This document shows positions 34,408-45,336 of a stretch of DNA of 64,000 nt, piece by piece. The notes beneath the pieces were generated by a model. That model searched no databases. It was not told where the DNA came from and worked only from the letters and a program-made list of their open reading frames with translations. The position numbers and the translations under genes are program-made. Positions within the stretch are counted from its first letter, which is position 1; the number at the start of each line of letters is the position of its first letter. The DNA is taken from assembly GCA_011389895.1 (NCBI GenBank), contig JAABTN010000011.1:26844-90843 (forward strand). The letters run 5' to 3'. This DNA is from Maritimibacter sp. (GTDB lineage Bacteria; Pseudomonadota; Alphaproteobacteria; Rhodobacterales; Rhodobacteraceae).

Positions 34408-35697
34408 GTGGGAAGACTTCAAACGCTTGAAAGGTATGCCTTGGCCAATGACATGAAAGCCGCGCCGACCCCGAAGCAAGGCCCCGGGGGTGACAACCCA
34501 AAGGGGAGCGGCCCGTCGGGCAAAACCCGCCGTGCGCCGATTGCCCCGGTGCTGGTGCGTCCGATGGCCCGCGCGGCGCGGCGAAAGCGGCGTCACACCT
34601 TCGTGCTCCTGTCCTTTCTCATTCTCGTTCTCGCCCCGGTGGCCGGGGTGACGTGGTATATCAATGCCCGCGCGGTGGATCAGTTCGCTTCAACCGCCGG
34701 GTTCACCGTGCGGCAGGAAGACGACAGCGCGCCCATGGCGGCGCTGAGCGGGCTGGCGCAATTCGCCGGGGCGCCGTCGATCGCGGGGGCCCTGGACGCG
34801 GATATTCTTTACGAATTCATCCAGAGCCAAAGTCTTGTCTCCCGGATCAACGCGGACCTTGATCTTCGGGGGCATTTCACCGGGCCCCATGACCAAGATC
34901 CGGTCTTCGCGCTGACGCCCGGCGGCACAATCGAGGATCTTTACCGGTACTGGGGCCGGGTGGTGCAGATCGACTATGACAGCACCACCGGGCTGATCGG
35001 GTTGGAGGTCCGCGCTTTCGACTCGGGGTTTGCCAAGACCATTGCAGAACGCATCCTTGAAGAGAGCCAGACCTTGGTCAACGATCTTAATGCGCAGGCC
35101 CGGTCCGATATGCTGCGGAGTGCCGAACAGGATGTCACGGCGAGCCTTGAGCGGCTCAGGGCGGCGCGGCAGGCCTTGGTCACGTTTCGCACCCGCACGC
35201 AGATCGTCGATCCCGAAAGCGATATCCAGACCCGGATGGGTGTTCAAAACTCGCTGCAACAGCAATTGGCCCAGGCATTGATCGACCACGATCTTTTGGC
35301 CCATTCCGCGCGCGCGGACGATTCGAGACTGGTGCAGGCAAGGTTGCGGATCGACGCCATTCGCGACCGGTTGGCGGAAGAGCGCAGCAGCTTTTCCTCG
35401 GGCGAAAGCTATGACGGGGTCGAAAGCTATCCCAACCTGATCGCGGAATATGAAAGCCTCGCCGTGGACCGGGAGTTCGCGGAAGAGACATATCGCGGGG
35501 CCCTTGCACAAAAAGAGCTGGCGGTGGCGAACGTGACGCGAAAGACCCGGTATCTGGCAACCTACGTGCGACCGACCATGGCGGAAACCGCGCTCTACCC
35601 ACAGCGGGTGCAGGTCGTGTTCATGACGCTTTTGTTTTCGCTTTTGTTCTGGGCGCTTGTGACGCTGGTCTATTACTCCGTGCGTGACCGGAGCTGA
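34408..35697 (+). CDS. Capsule polysaccharide export inner-membrane protein (KpsE-like)
   Basis: A 429-residue polysaccharide co-polymerase-type protein. A cytoplasmic N-terminus is followed by a transmembrane helix at about 68-90, then a periplasmic domain with coiled coil (about 210-360, ERLRAARQALVTFRTRTQ). A second helix at the C-terminus (about 398-424) completes the KpsE/CtrB topology. GTG 34408 has an overlapping AAGGAG; ATG 34453 is an alternative start. It would span the periplasm to link the ABC exporter with the outer-membrane channel. Stop lies 4 bases before kpsT. Confidence 0.85.
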   Translation: MGRLQTLERYALANDMKAAPTPKQGPGGDNPKGSGPSGKTRRAPIAPVLVRPMARAARRKRRHTFVLLSFLILVLAPVAGVTWYINARAVDQFASTAGFTVRQEDDSAPMAALSGLAQFAGAPSIAGALDADILYEFIQSQSLVSRINADLDLRGHFTGPHDQDPVFALTPGGTIEDLYRYWGRVVQIDYDSTTGLIGLEVRAFDSGFAKTIAERILEESQTLVNDLNAQARSDMLRSAEQDVTASLERLRAARQALVTFRTRTQIVDPESDIQTRMGVQNSLQQQLAQALIDHDLLAHSARADDSRLVQARLRIDAIRDRLAEERSSFSSGESYDGVESYPNLIAEYESLAVDREFAEETYRGALAQKELAVANVTRKTRYLATYVRPTMAETALYPQRVQVVFMTLLFSLLFWALVTLVYYSVRDRS

Positions 35698-35701
35698 GGC
35701 G

Positions 35702-36361
35702 ATGATCAGGTTCGAAAACCTGTCGAAAAGCTTTCGGGTCATGAACCGTGCGAAGGTCGTGATCGACGATCTGACCCTGACCCTGCCCACCGGTAAGTCG
35801 CTGGGGTTGCTGGGGCGCAACGGGGCCGGGAAGACGACGCTTCTGCGAATGATATCGGGCGCGTTGGAGCCGACGCGGGGACGGATCGTGACCGATGGGT
35901 CGATCTCTTGGCCGGTTGGGCTTCGCGCGGCGTTTCATCGGGATATGACCGGGGCGCAGAACGTGCGTTTCGTGGCCCGGATCTATGGCGTCGACACCGA
36001 TGAGTTGGTCGAATTCGTGCGCCATTTCTCGGACCTTGGCGATCAGTTCCACATGCCGTTCAAAACCTATTCCTCCGGTATGCGGTCGCGGATTTCCTTT
36101 GGCACCGCCATGGGGATCAGGTTCGACACCTATCTAGTCGACGAGGTCACTGCGGTTGGGGATGCCAGCTTTCGCAAGAAGAGCAAGGCGGTGTTTCTGG
36201 ACCGGGTCGCCAATGCCTCGGCCATCATGGTGAGCCACCGGATGAACGATATCCGGTCGTTCTGCGATGCCGGGATTGTTCTGAATGATGGCAAGGTCGC
36301 CTATTTCGACGATGTGAACGAGGCGATCGCGGTGCATGAAGCCCAGATGACGCTGCGCTGA
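35702..36361 (+). CDS. Polysaccharide export ATP-binding protein (KpsT-like)
   Basis: A 219-residue ABC ATPase: Walker A GRNGAGKTT (about 38-46), signature YSSGMRSR (about 123-130) and Walker B TYLVDEV (about 143-149). The short length and the LIDDLTLTLPTGKSLG-type start match KpsT/CtrD. Start ATG 35702 lies 4 bases after the kpsE stop. No capsule synthesis genes are adjacent apart from glf 5 kb away. Confidence 0.9.
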   Translation: MIRFENLSKSFRVMNRAKVVIDDLTLTLPTGKSLGLLGRNGAGKTTLLRMISGALEPTRGRIVTDGSISWPVGLRAAFHRDMTGAQNVRFVARIYGVDTDELVEFVRHFSDLGDQFHMPFKTYSSGMRSRISFGTAMGIRFDTYLVDEVTAVGDASFRKKSKAVFLDRVANASAIMVSHRMNDIRSFCDAGIVLNDGKVAYFDDVNEAIAVHEAQMTLR

Positions 36362-36516
36362 CCCCCCGGGTTGGGGCCTGTCGCGGCAGTCATGATTAAA
36401 TTCCTGTAAACAAAAGCTAATAATGGAAACAAAGGTCGTGGACGTGCCATTTTATGTGCCCGTCTCCGACATCCTGACAGGTCACAAACACCCCCATCAC
36501 GAGAGCGGGGGTTCAT

Positions 36517-39285
36517 GTGGCTATTTCATTGGAGGGCAGATTTTTCGCCGGGCTGGGGCTGCTCGATCAGGGGATCGAGCACATGGTCCTTGTCGCCGAT
36601 GGCGCCGGGCTGACCCTGTTCACGGGGTCGGGGCGCAATGGCGGCCTTGCCTCTTTCACCCTGAACCCGACCGGCGGGGCCAGTGTCGCGGATACGCAGG
36701 TGTTCCACGGTGATTGGACCACCGGTGTGTCTGACAGCTTTGCCTTGGTGTCGGCCCCCGGCGGCGGGTTGGAGGCCGTGATCGGGTCGACCCAAACCGG
36801 CATGATCAGTGCCTATTCGGCCGCAACCGATGGCCAGATCGGCGCCTTGTCGACCTATGGCGGTTTCGGCCAAGGCACGCGCCCGGTGTCGATCGGGGAA
36901 AGCGGTGCCGGGGGGCTGGCCTTTGCCGGACACGACGGCACGTTGGGCTACGCCGCGCGGGGGGGAAGCGGTGATCTGACGACATGGGTCGAGATCGCGG
37001 ATGACGATACCATGCATGTGGACCATGTGAGCGCGGTGGAAACCGCCATGGTCAACGGCGCCGATGTTCTGATCGTCGGCGACGCCGGAGAGGACGGGGT
37101 CACCACCTTCGTTCTCACGGGCGGTGTGCCGATCATGGCCGACAGCGCCGGGCCCGCCGACGGGATCGGGGTCATGGACCCCGCCGATATTGCGGTGGTC
37201 GATGTTCTGGGACAAAGCTTTGTCATCGTCGGATCGGCGCAGGGCCAGAACGGGGCGCTCACCGTCTTTTGGCTGGGCCCGGACGGCGCGTTGACGCGCA
37301 CCGATCATATCACCGACAACCAGCACACGCGGTTCGGCGGCCTGACCACGATCGCCACGGTCGAGGTCGATGGCCGCCAGTATGTCGCCAGCGGCGGGGC
37401 CGACGATGGCGTGTCGCTTTTTGTCCTGTTGCCGGGCGGCCAGCTTCAGTTTCTCGACGTGATCGAGAACAACTGGGTCGATGGCGGTCCCGGGCAGGTG
37501 GCGCTTGCCAATATCTCGGCCCTCGCGGCGGGGCGATTGAACGACCAGATCCGGATCATCGCTGCTTCGCAGGAAGAAGCGGGGTTGACCGACCTGTCGT
37601 GGAGCGTCGCGAACCAAGGGATTCAGGCGCAGGCGGGCACCGGGGGCGACACGCTGTCGGGCAATTCGGGTCACGATATTCTGGTCGGCGGTGCGGGGGA
37701 TGACACGCTCACCGGCGGGGCCGGGGATGACATCATCGTTGACGGGGCGGGCGCGGATATCCTGACCGGTGGTGATGGCGCGGATCTTTTCGTGCTGCGC
37801 GATGACGATGCCGAAGACATTATCATGGATTTCGACGCCGGTCAGGATCGTCTGGACCTGTCGTCATGGCCTTTCTTCTATGACCCATCGCAACTCAGCA
37901 TCCTGCCCAACGCCAATGGTGCGGAAATTCTGTTTCGAGGGGTGCGCACCATCCTGCGCTCGAAGGACGGCGGGCCGATCAACGCGGCGGATGTTCGGGC
38001 CGCGGTGGCCCGGACCCCGGACCGCGCCATGGACCTGTCGGGTTACGTGTTTCCCGAAGACCCCGAAGATCCGGATGACCCTGGCGACGATGGCGACGGT
38101 AGCGGGGATGAGGGCGGCGATGGAGACGATGGTGAAACTGACGATGGCGACACCGACGACGGGGATGAAACCGGGGGCGGCGGCGGATCCGGCGGCACGG
38201 GGCCCGACACGGTCCAACTTGACCCGGGTGGCGACAGTTACATTCACGGCACCGACGCAGCGGTCGTGGTTCTGGGCGGAACCGGGAATGACTATGTCGA
38301 GACCGGTGGGGGAGACGACCATATCAGCGGCGGGGCCGGCAATGACCAGCTTGGCGGACAGGGCGGCAATGATACGATCTCGGGCGGTGACGGAAACGAT
38401 ACCATCTGGGCGGCTGCCGGGGATGACGAGGCTTATGGTGAGGCGGGCGACGATTCGATCTTTGGCGGCTCTGGCAACGACCTTCTGGAAGGTGGGGCGG
38501 GCGAGGATTTTCTCGACGGATCAACGGGCAACGACATCTTGCGCGGTGGTCCGGGGCACGATGTGCTGCACGGCGGACCCGGAAACGATGTTCTGGAAGG
38601 CGGCGCGGGCGATGACACGCTGCGCGGCGATACGGGCGACGATATCCTACGCGGGGGCGAAGGCGAGGACATGCTCTTTGGGGGCCGCGGGAATGACACG
38701 CTGGAAGGGGGCCCGGGAGATGATGTTTTGTTTGGCAACCACCAGCAGGATACGTTGATCGGCGGGCCGGGCGACGACATGATCTTTGGTCAAAAGGACC
38801 ATGACGTTCTGGAAGGCGGTGACGGCAATGATCAGCTTTTTGGCGGACGGCGCGGGGATACGCTGTTCGGCGGTGATGGCGATGACACGCTTTGGGGTCA
38901 AAACCACGCGGATACGCTGTGGGGCGAGGCCGGCAATGATACCCTTTATGGCAACAAGGGGCCCGATACGCTCATGGGCGGTGAGGGGAACGATACGCTG
39001 AGGGGTGGTCGGGGCCATGACACGCTTTATGCGGGGCCCGGAGACGATTGGCTTCACGGCGGTCGCGGTCGCGATACCTTCGTGTTCTACCCGATTGATG
39101 GCACCAACCGGATTTACCAGTTTGAGGACCGTGATACGCTGATCCTGCGCGACATCAATCGCGCTGACGTTTCGCTCGTGACCTCCGGGTCGGATATGAT
39201 CATCGACTGGGGTATCGGCTCGGTTACGCTTGAGGGGTATGGCGGGTCCGGGTTTTCGCTTAACGATATCGATTTCCTCGCCTGA
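36517..39285 (+). CDS. Large RTX calcium-binding repeat protein
   Basis: A 922-residue acidic protein in four regions. An N-terminal beta-propeller-like repeat region comes first (about 1-370). A short RTX block follows (about 377-430, GGxGxDxLxGG). Next is a 50-residue Asp/Glu/Gly linker (about 513-561). A long C-terminal RTX block (about 575-850) of roughly 17-20 nonapeptides ends in a type I secretion tail. No Sec signal is present. It is probably exported by a type I system (not in this window) and folds with Ca2+. GTG 36517 is preceded by GCGGGGG within a hairpin (36491-36511). Confidence 0.85.
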   Translation: MAISLEGRFFAGLGLLDQGIEHMVLVADGAGLTLFTGSGRNGGLASFTLNPTGGASVADTQVFHGDWTTGVSDSFALVSAPGGGLEAVIGSTQTGMISAYSAATDGQIGALSTYGGFGQGTRPVSIGESGAGGLAFAGHDGTLGYAARGGSGDLTTWVEIADDDTMHVDHVSAVETAMVNGADVLIVGDAGEDGVTTFVLTGGVPIMADSAGPADGIGVMDPADIAVVDVLGQSFVIVGSAQGQNGALTVFWLGPDGALTRTDHITDNQHTRFGGLTTIATVEVDGRQYVASGGADDGVSLFVLLPGGQLQFLDVIENNWVDGGPGQVALANISALAAGRLNDQIRIIAASQEEAGLTDLSWSVANQGIQAQAGTGGDTLSGNSGHDILVGGAGDDTLTGGAGDDIIVDGAGADILTGGDGADLFVLRDDDAEDIIMDFDAGQDRLDLSSWPFFYDPSQLSILPNANGAEILFRGVRTILRSKDGGPINAADVRAAVARTPDRAMDLSGYVFPEDPEDPDDPGDDGDGSGDEGGDGDDGETDDGDTDDGDETGGGGGSGGTGPDTVQLDPGGDSYIHGTDAAVVVLGGTGNDYVETGGGDDHISGGAGNDQLGGQGGNDTISGGDGNDTIWAAAGDDEAYGEAGDDSIFGGSGNDLLEGGAGEDFLDGSTGNDILRGGPGHDVLHGGPGNDVLEGGAGDDTLRGDTGDDILRGGEGEDMLFGGRGNDTLEGGPGDDVLFGNHQQDTLIGGPGDDMIFGQKDHDVLEGGDGNDQLFGGRRGDTLFGGDGDDTLWGQNHADTLWGEAGNDTLYGNKGPDTLMGGEGNDTLRGGRGHDTLYAGPGDDWLHGGRGRDTFVFYPIDGTNRIYQFEDRDTLILRDINRADVSLVTSGSDMIIDWGIGSVTLEGYGGSGFSLNDIDFLA

Positions 39286-39298
39286 CATGAGGCCCGCG

Positions 39299-41218
39299 TC
39301 ACGCCAATGCCCAATCGAAGGTGATCGCAGGCCCAAGCCCGCTGATCGTCTCGAGACCGTCGAGGAAAATCGCATCTCCGTCACCGAACAGGATGCCGAC
39401 ACCCTCCGGCGTCCACCGGGCCAAGGCCAAAAGCGCGGCTTTCCCGCCGCCCGACCCCAGGAGGGTTGGGTCGAGGACAAGCGTGTCATGCGCCCGGTCG
39501 AAATCGGTGATCCGGTCGGTCCCGTCGCCCGAGGTGAAAATGAAACGGTCCCGCCCCGCACCAAGGGTCACGATGTCGTCCCCCTTGCCGCCGCGAATGG
39601 TGTCGTGTCCGGGACCGCCATAAAGCCTGTCGTCCCCGCGCCCTCCGACAATCCGGTCGTTCCCGGCCCCGCCCCTGATAACATCGTCCCCGGGACCGCC
39701 AAACAACCTGTCGTTGCCTTGAGCCCCGATAATCAGGTCGTCCCCGCGATTGCCCCGGGCCCAGTCGTCACCGCCCCCCAGCCGGATCAGGTCATCGCCC
39801 ATGCCCCCGAACACGATGTCGTCGCCCACCCCGGTCTGGATCGTATCGGCCCCCGCGCCGCCCCGGACGTGATCATGACCTTTTCGGGTGACGATCATGT
39901 TGTCTGCCCCGTTTCCGATGATCCGGTCGTTGCCATGGCCCGAGATCGCGTTCTCGATCACCACGTCATGGGCGATGGTGAAGCCACCTGATACGCCTTG
40001 CACCGCCGAGACAAACCCGCCTCCACCGGGTTCATAGGCCAGCGTCGCGGGCCGAAGGTCGATCACCGCCGGGCGCAGGCCGCCGTATGTAATCGTGTCG
40101 ATCCCGCCCGCGTCCCAGATGCTTTGCCACCCGGTGCCCAGCTGGTTCATCCGGGGCAGGCTGTAGGTGTCGTTACCGGTGGCGGTGGTCATGTTCGCGC
40201 CGTAGCGCGCCTGAAGCAACGCGATGTCGAGCGCCATGGGCCCGGCTTGCGCCCCGAAAAGGCCAAGCGACGAGACCCCGTGCCCGGCCCCGAGCGTATG
40301 CGCGCCGGTGTTGTAGGACATCGCGGTGTAGACGCCTTGGTTCAGGTCGAAGGCGGCGTAGTCGTGATACGGGTGAACATCGTCGACGCCGGGATCGTCG
40401 CCCAAGACCATTTCGGACGAGCTGCCGCCGGTGTCGTGCGGATGGGCGAACCCGAGGCCATGAAGCAACTCGTGCGTGAGGGTCGCGAACCCGACCCCGC
40501 CGATCTCAAGATCGCCACCGGGGCTTCTATCCCATGCCCGGCCATTGAACATGCCGCGCCCGGCGTTGGGCGTCGTTGGTGGTTGAAAGAACCCCACGTC
40601 GCCGGCCCCCATGTCCCCATCCGTGTCGAGCCCCATGACAAGGTCTGCGTCATCTGCTGAAAACACCCGCTCAAACGTCAGTTGAGAGATTGCCTCAAGC
40701 CTGTCGAGCGCCTTGGTAAGCTGTTGTATTTCATAGACGTTCCAGCCTTCGCTGGTGAAGTCGGTTCCATTTCTGGTCAAGACAAGATCACCGGGTTCGG
40801 CAAGATAATAGCGCACATCGCTGGTCGCCAGCCCCGCGCCCCAGTCGATGGCCTCCAACGGCGTCGGACCGGCGCGGGCGACGGTGAGCGCATAGGTGCC
40901 GGTGATCGGGCCCGAGCCATAGGCTTCGATGAAATAGGACCCTGTCGCCTCGGCTTCAAAGGTGATCTCGGCATGGGTGGCGTCCCCGTGGGCATCGAAA
41001 TTCCATGCCATGAGCGCCCCGGTTGCATCGTAGAGGTCGAGAACCGGGTCGGCGAGCGCATGGGGGCCCGCCCCGGCCAAGGTAATGCGAACCGTTTCGC
41101 CTTTTTCAAGATCGAGCTTGAACAGGTCCTGTCCAAACACCGTCTCGATCGCGCCGGTGTGCGTGGCCCCGATCGTAACGCTGACGTCGGTCGTCATGGT
41201 TGAGATAATATGGCTCAT
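39299..41218 (-). CDS. Serralysin-like RTX metalloprotease
   Basis: A 639-residue secreted zinc protease. A prepeptidase-like beta domain (about 1-115) leads into a peptidase M10 domain with HELLHGLGFAH (HExxHxxGxxH, near residue 247) and a Met-turn AMSYN. RTX nonapeptides follow (about 440-560, GGAGNDRIVGGRGDD) and then a C-terminal type I secretion region. No Sec signal is seen. It is convergent with the large RTX gene 13 bases away; both probably use the same type I exporter elsewhere. Confidence 0.9.
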   Translation of the reverse strand: MSHIISTMTTDVSVTIGATHTGAIETVFGQDLFKLDLEKGETVRITLAGAGPHALADPVLDLYDATGALMAWNFDAHGDATHAEITFEAEATGSYFIEAYGSGPITGTYALTVARAGPTPLEAIDWGAGLATSDVRYYLAEPGDLVLTRNGTDFTSEGWNVYEIQQLTKALDRLEAISQLTFERVFSADDADLVMGLDTDGDMGAGDVGFFQPPTTPNAGRGMFNGRAWDRSPGGDLEIGGVGFATLTHELLHGLGFAHPHDTGGSSSEMVLGDDPGVDDVHPYHDYAAFDLNQGVYTAMSYNTGAHTLGAGHGVSSLGLFGAQAGPMALDIALLQARYGANMTTATGNDTYSLPRMNQLGTGWQSIWDAGGIDTITYGGLRPAVIDLRPATLAYEPGGGGFVSAVQGVSGGFTIAHDVVIENAISGHGNDRIIGNGADNMIVTRKGHDHVRGGAGADTIQTGVGDDIVFGGMGDDLIRLGGGDDWARGNRGDDLIIGAQGNDRLFGGPGDDVIRGGAGNDRIVGGRGDDRLYGGPGHDTIRGGKGDDIVTLGAGRDRFIFTSGDGTDRITDFDRAHDTLVLDPTLLGSGGGKAALLALARWTPEGVGILFGDGDAIFLDGLETISGLGPAITFDWALA

Positions 41219-41337
41219 GACCCGGCAAACCCCTTGTTGCCCACGGCCAAACGGGGCCGTCGATCGGATTAAACACGCATTTGCATAAAATGGGAGATAT
41301 TCCGGGGGTCTTGGTAAACCCGGCCGGTTGCAAAGCG

Positions 41338-42546
<1,209 letters not shown>

Positions 42547-42605
42547 TTAAGCCGGGCGGGGAGAGTGCCAGTATATGATCAGCATGGGGAGATGGGATTT
42601 GGGGC

Positions 42606-43499
42606 ATGGGTGACAGGCAATCCGACTGGATGGCAGTGGAATGGCAGGAGGAAAGCCTGACCGTCTGGATCATGGCGCCGGATGGCGCGATGAAGGACCG
42701 GCTTGAGGGTGCGACCGGGTCGGCAGGGCTGAAGCCCGATGCGCTGGAGCCCGTGCTTGGCGCGACCATTGCCGCCCATCTCGCCGATGATGCGCAAACC
42801 GACATCTTGATCGCGGGAAGCCCGGCGCGACCGGGGTTCTGGGACACATCGGTTGCGGGCCGCGCGGTGCCCTGCCCGCCCGCCGACACACAGGTGCTTA
42901 CCCCGGTCACGATGCGCGATGACCGGATGAAGGTGCAATTGGTCACCGGCCTGACGCAGACCGCCCCGCCCGCGCTGATGCTGGCCGACAGCCTGCGGGT
43001 CGCCGGGTTCCTCGCCCAGACTCCGGGCTTTGACGGGGTGCTGTGCCTGTCCGGGGCGCGGAGCCATTGGGCGCATGTCAGCGCGGGCGAAGTTGTGTCG
43101 TTCCAGACCGTCCTGACCCAGACCCTCGTTGAGGCCGCCTTGGGCGCGCTTGGCATCGGGCCGGGGCCGGTGACGATGGGCGAACTTGGTCTTGCCGCGA
43201 TGGAAGACGTGATGTCCCGGCCCGAGCGGATTGGACAGAAAATAGGCTCTAACGCAGCCCAAATCGCCTTGGGCAAAGCAGGCGAAGGGGAAAGCCGCGA
43301 GGCCATTCTGGGGGCTTTCATCGGGCTTGAGCTGGCGTCGATGAAACCCTATTGGCTGGGGCAACAGGTTGCGCTGGTCGCGCCTGGGGCGCTTCAGGAG
43401 GCCTACCGGATCGCGCTGGGCGGGCTTGGACTTGCCCCGGTCACGGCGGATGCGGAAGAGATGCTTCTGGCCGGCTTCCGGGCCGTTCGCGGCCTGTGA
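42606..43499 (+). CDS. 2-dehydro-3-deoxygalactonokinase-like protein
   Basis: A 297-residue ASKHA-fold sugar kinase of the DgoK family, recognised by WMAVEWQEESLTVW at the N-terminus, VLCLSGARSHWAHVSAGEV in the middle and IGLELASMKPYWLG near the C-terminus. DgoK phosphorylates KDGal in galactonate breakdown. No aldolase (dgoA) or dehydratase lies next to it, so it is an orphan here and the substrate is unconfirmed. Confidence 0.78.
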   Translation: MGDRQSDWMAVEWQEESLTVWIMAPDGAMKDRLEGATGSAGLKPDALEPVLGATIAAHLADDAQTDILIAGSPARPGFWDTSVAGRAVPCPPADTQVLTPVTMRDDRMKVQLVTGLTQTAPPALMLADSLRVAGFLAQTPGFDGVLCLSGARSHWAHVSAGEVVSFQTVLTQTLVEAALGALGIGPGPVTMGELGLAAMEDVMSRPERIGQKIGSNAAQIALGKAGEGESREAILGAFIGLELASMKPYWLGQQVALVAPGALQEAYRIALGGLGLAPVTADAEEMLLAGFRAVRGL

Positions 43500-43527
43500 C
43501 ACCTTGCGGGTGTTGTTGCCCGGTGCG

Positions 43528-44634
43528 TCAGGGTTCCGGTGCGTCGGCGGCCTTCTGCAACGGGCGGCCCACGTCTTCGGGTCCGACCGAGACGGTTTTC
43601 ACGATGGCGTGGCAGCTCTGACCAACGGCGAGTGCCATGGCCTCGGCAGAGCGCCGGGTGATGCGGGCCGACAGACGGTCGCCGCCGACATCCAGCAGAA
43701 CCATCATCCCCGGCCCCTGTCCGGCGCGAATCTCGGTCACCGTGCCCTTGAGAATGTTGAGGGCGGAAAGCCCCTCGGGGCGCGCGCGCGACAAGATCAC
43801 GTCCTGCGCCGTGATGCGCAGCTGGATCATCGCGCCTTCGGGGGCGTCGATCCGGGGCAACCAGAGCGGTCCGGCAGCGGCGGAAAGCTCGCTCAGCCCA
43901 TCGGCATGGTGGCGGGCGACACGGGCCTTCAGCACCGACGCCGCGCCCCGGGCCCCCATTGCGCCAACGTCACCCAGCACCTCGCCCGGCGTGCCAACAG
44001 CGGCGACCTGACCGTCGCGCAAGGCAACAACGGTGGTGGCGAGGCGCGCGACCTCGGATGCGGAATGGCTGACATAGAGGATCGGCACGCTCACCTCGTC
44101 GCGCAACCGTTCGAAATAGGGCAGGATTTCAGCCTTTCGCGCGTCATCCAGCGCAGCCAGCGGCTCATCCGCGAGGATCAGGCGCGGCGCGGCGAGGAGC
44201 GCGCGGCCAATGGCGACACGCTGTTTCTCACCCCCCGACAGCGCGCCGGGGCGCCGGTTCAGAAGCGGCCCGATCCCCAGCATCTCGACCACGTGCGACA
44301 TATCCTCGCGCGGCGCGTGCCTTGGGGCGAACCAAGCGCCGTAGGCGAGGTTTTGTTTCACGGTCAGATGGGGAAACAGGCGGCCTTCCTGAAAGATATA
44401 GCCCAAACGGCGGTGATGCGGTTTCAACCGGATGCGCTGCGTGGTGTCCAAAAGCACCCAGTCATCGGTGGCGACGCGCCCCACATCAGGGGTCAGAAGC
44501 CCGGCAACGGCGTTCACCACGGTCGTCTTGCCCGACCCCGAACGCCCGAACAGCACCGTCACCCCGGGGGGCGCATTGAACTCCACGTCGAGCGTGAAGT
44601 CTTCGAAGGCATGGCGCAGTGAAACCTCAAGCAT
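43528..44634 (-). CDS. modC: Molybdate ABC transporter ATP-binding protein
   Basis: A 368-residue ATPase: Walker A FGRSGSGKTT (about 31-40), signature LSGGEKQRVAIGRAL (about 128-142), Walker B LILADEPLAALD, and a C-terminal TOBE domain (about 290-350) that senses molybdate. ATG 44634 overlaps the modB stop by one base. Last gene of modABC. Confidence 0.95.
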   Translation of the reverse strand: MLEVSLRHAFEDFTLDVEFNAPPGVTVLFGRSGSGKTTVVNAVAGLLTPDVGRVATDDWVLLDTTQRIRLKPHHRRLGYIFQEGRLFPHLTVKQNLAYGAWFAPRHAPREDMSHVVEMLGIGPLLNRRPGALSGGEKQRVAIGRALLAAPRLILADEPLAALDDARKAEILPYFERLRDEVSVPILYVSHSASEVARLATTVVALRDGQVAAVGTPGEVLGDVGAMGARGAASVLKARVARHHADGLSELSAAAGPLWLPRIDAPEGAMIQLRITAQDVILSRARPEGLSALNILKGTVTEIRAGQGPGMMVLLDVGGDRLSARITRRSAEAMALAVGQSCHAIVKTVSVGPEDVGRPLQKAADAPEP

Positions 44635-45332
44635 CACGTGCCCCCCACCCGGGCCGCGATGCGACGCGAAATCCACTCGGACACCGCCAAAGCCGCGGCC
44701 GCCAGCGCGATCGACAATGCAGCGAGCCGGGCCGCCCGCGCCTCACCATCCGGTGTTTCCAGCAGCAGGTCGATGGCCAGCGGGATTGTCTGGGTCTGGC
44801 CAGGGATGTTCGACACGAAGGTGATCGTTGCCCCAAATTCGCCCATACCCTTGGCGAAGGTCAGCATGGTTCCAGCAAGTATACCGGGCAGGATCAGGGG
44901 CAGCTTGACCGTTAGGAAGACCCACATGGACGAAGCGCCGAGCGTAGAGGCGGCCTGTTCCAGCTTCGGGTCCACGGCTTCGATCGACAGTTGCACTGCG
45001 CGCACCATGAAGGGAAAAGCCATCACACCGGCGGCCAGCGCCGCCCCGGTCCACCTGAAGGCGAAGGTGAAGCCCAGAGTGCTGTCCAGAAAGCCGCCCA
45101 CGGGCCCGCGCGTTCCGAAGGTCAGCAGCAACAGATACCCCGTGACCACCGGCGGCATGATGAGAGGAAGGTGGACGACAACGTTTAGCACTTCGCGCCC
45201 CGGAAACCTCCAGCGTGCCAGCGCGTTGGCGACAAAGACGCCCAAGGGCAGGCTGACAAGCGTTGCCCAGAACGCCACCTTGAGCGACAGGCGCACCGCC
45301 TCCCATTCTGTCGGGGTAAACCAGTCTGTCAT
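44634..45332 (-). CDS. modB: Molybdate ABC transporter permease
   Basis: A 232-residue permease with five membrane helices and the EAA loop EQAASTLGASSMWVFLTVKLP (about 139-159). The start ATG 45332 (MTDWFTPTEW) is four bases after the modA stop; a longer open frame reaches into modA and is rejected. Confidence 0.94.
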   Translation of the reverse strand: MTDWFTPTEWEAVRLSLKVAFWATLVSLPLGVFVANALARWRFPGREVLNVVVHLPLIMPPVVTGYLLLLTFGTRGPVGGFLDSTLGFTFAFRWTGAALAAGVMAFPFMVRAVQLSIEAVDPKLEQAASTLGASSMWVFLTVKLPLILPGILAGTMLTFAKGMGEFGATITFVSNIPGQTQTIPLAIDLLLETPDGEARAARLAALSIALAAAALAVSEWISRRIAARVGGT

Positions 45333-45336
45333 GCGG

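Noticed and set aside
38200..39100. Dense short repeats suggesting a CRISPR array or minisatellite
   Set aside because: They are coding RTX nonapeptide repeats without constant spacing of identical units.
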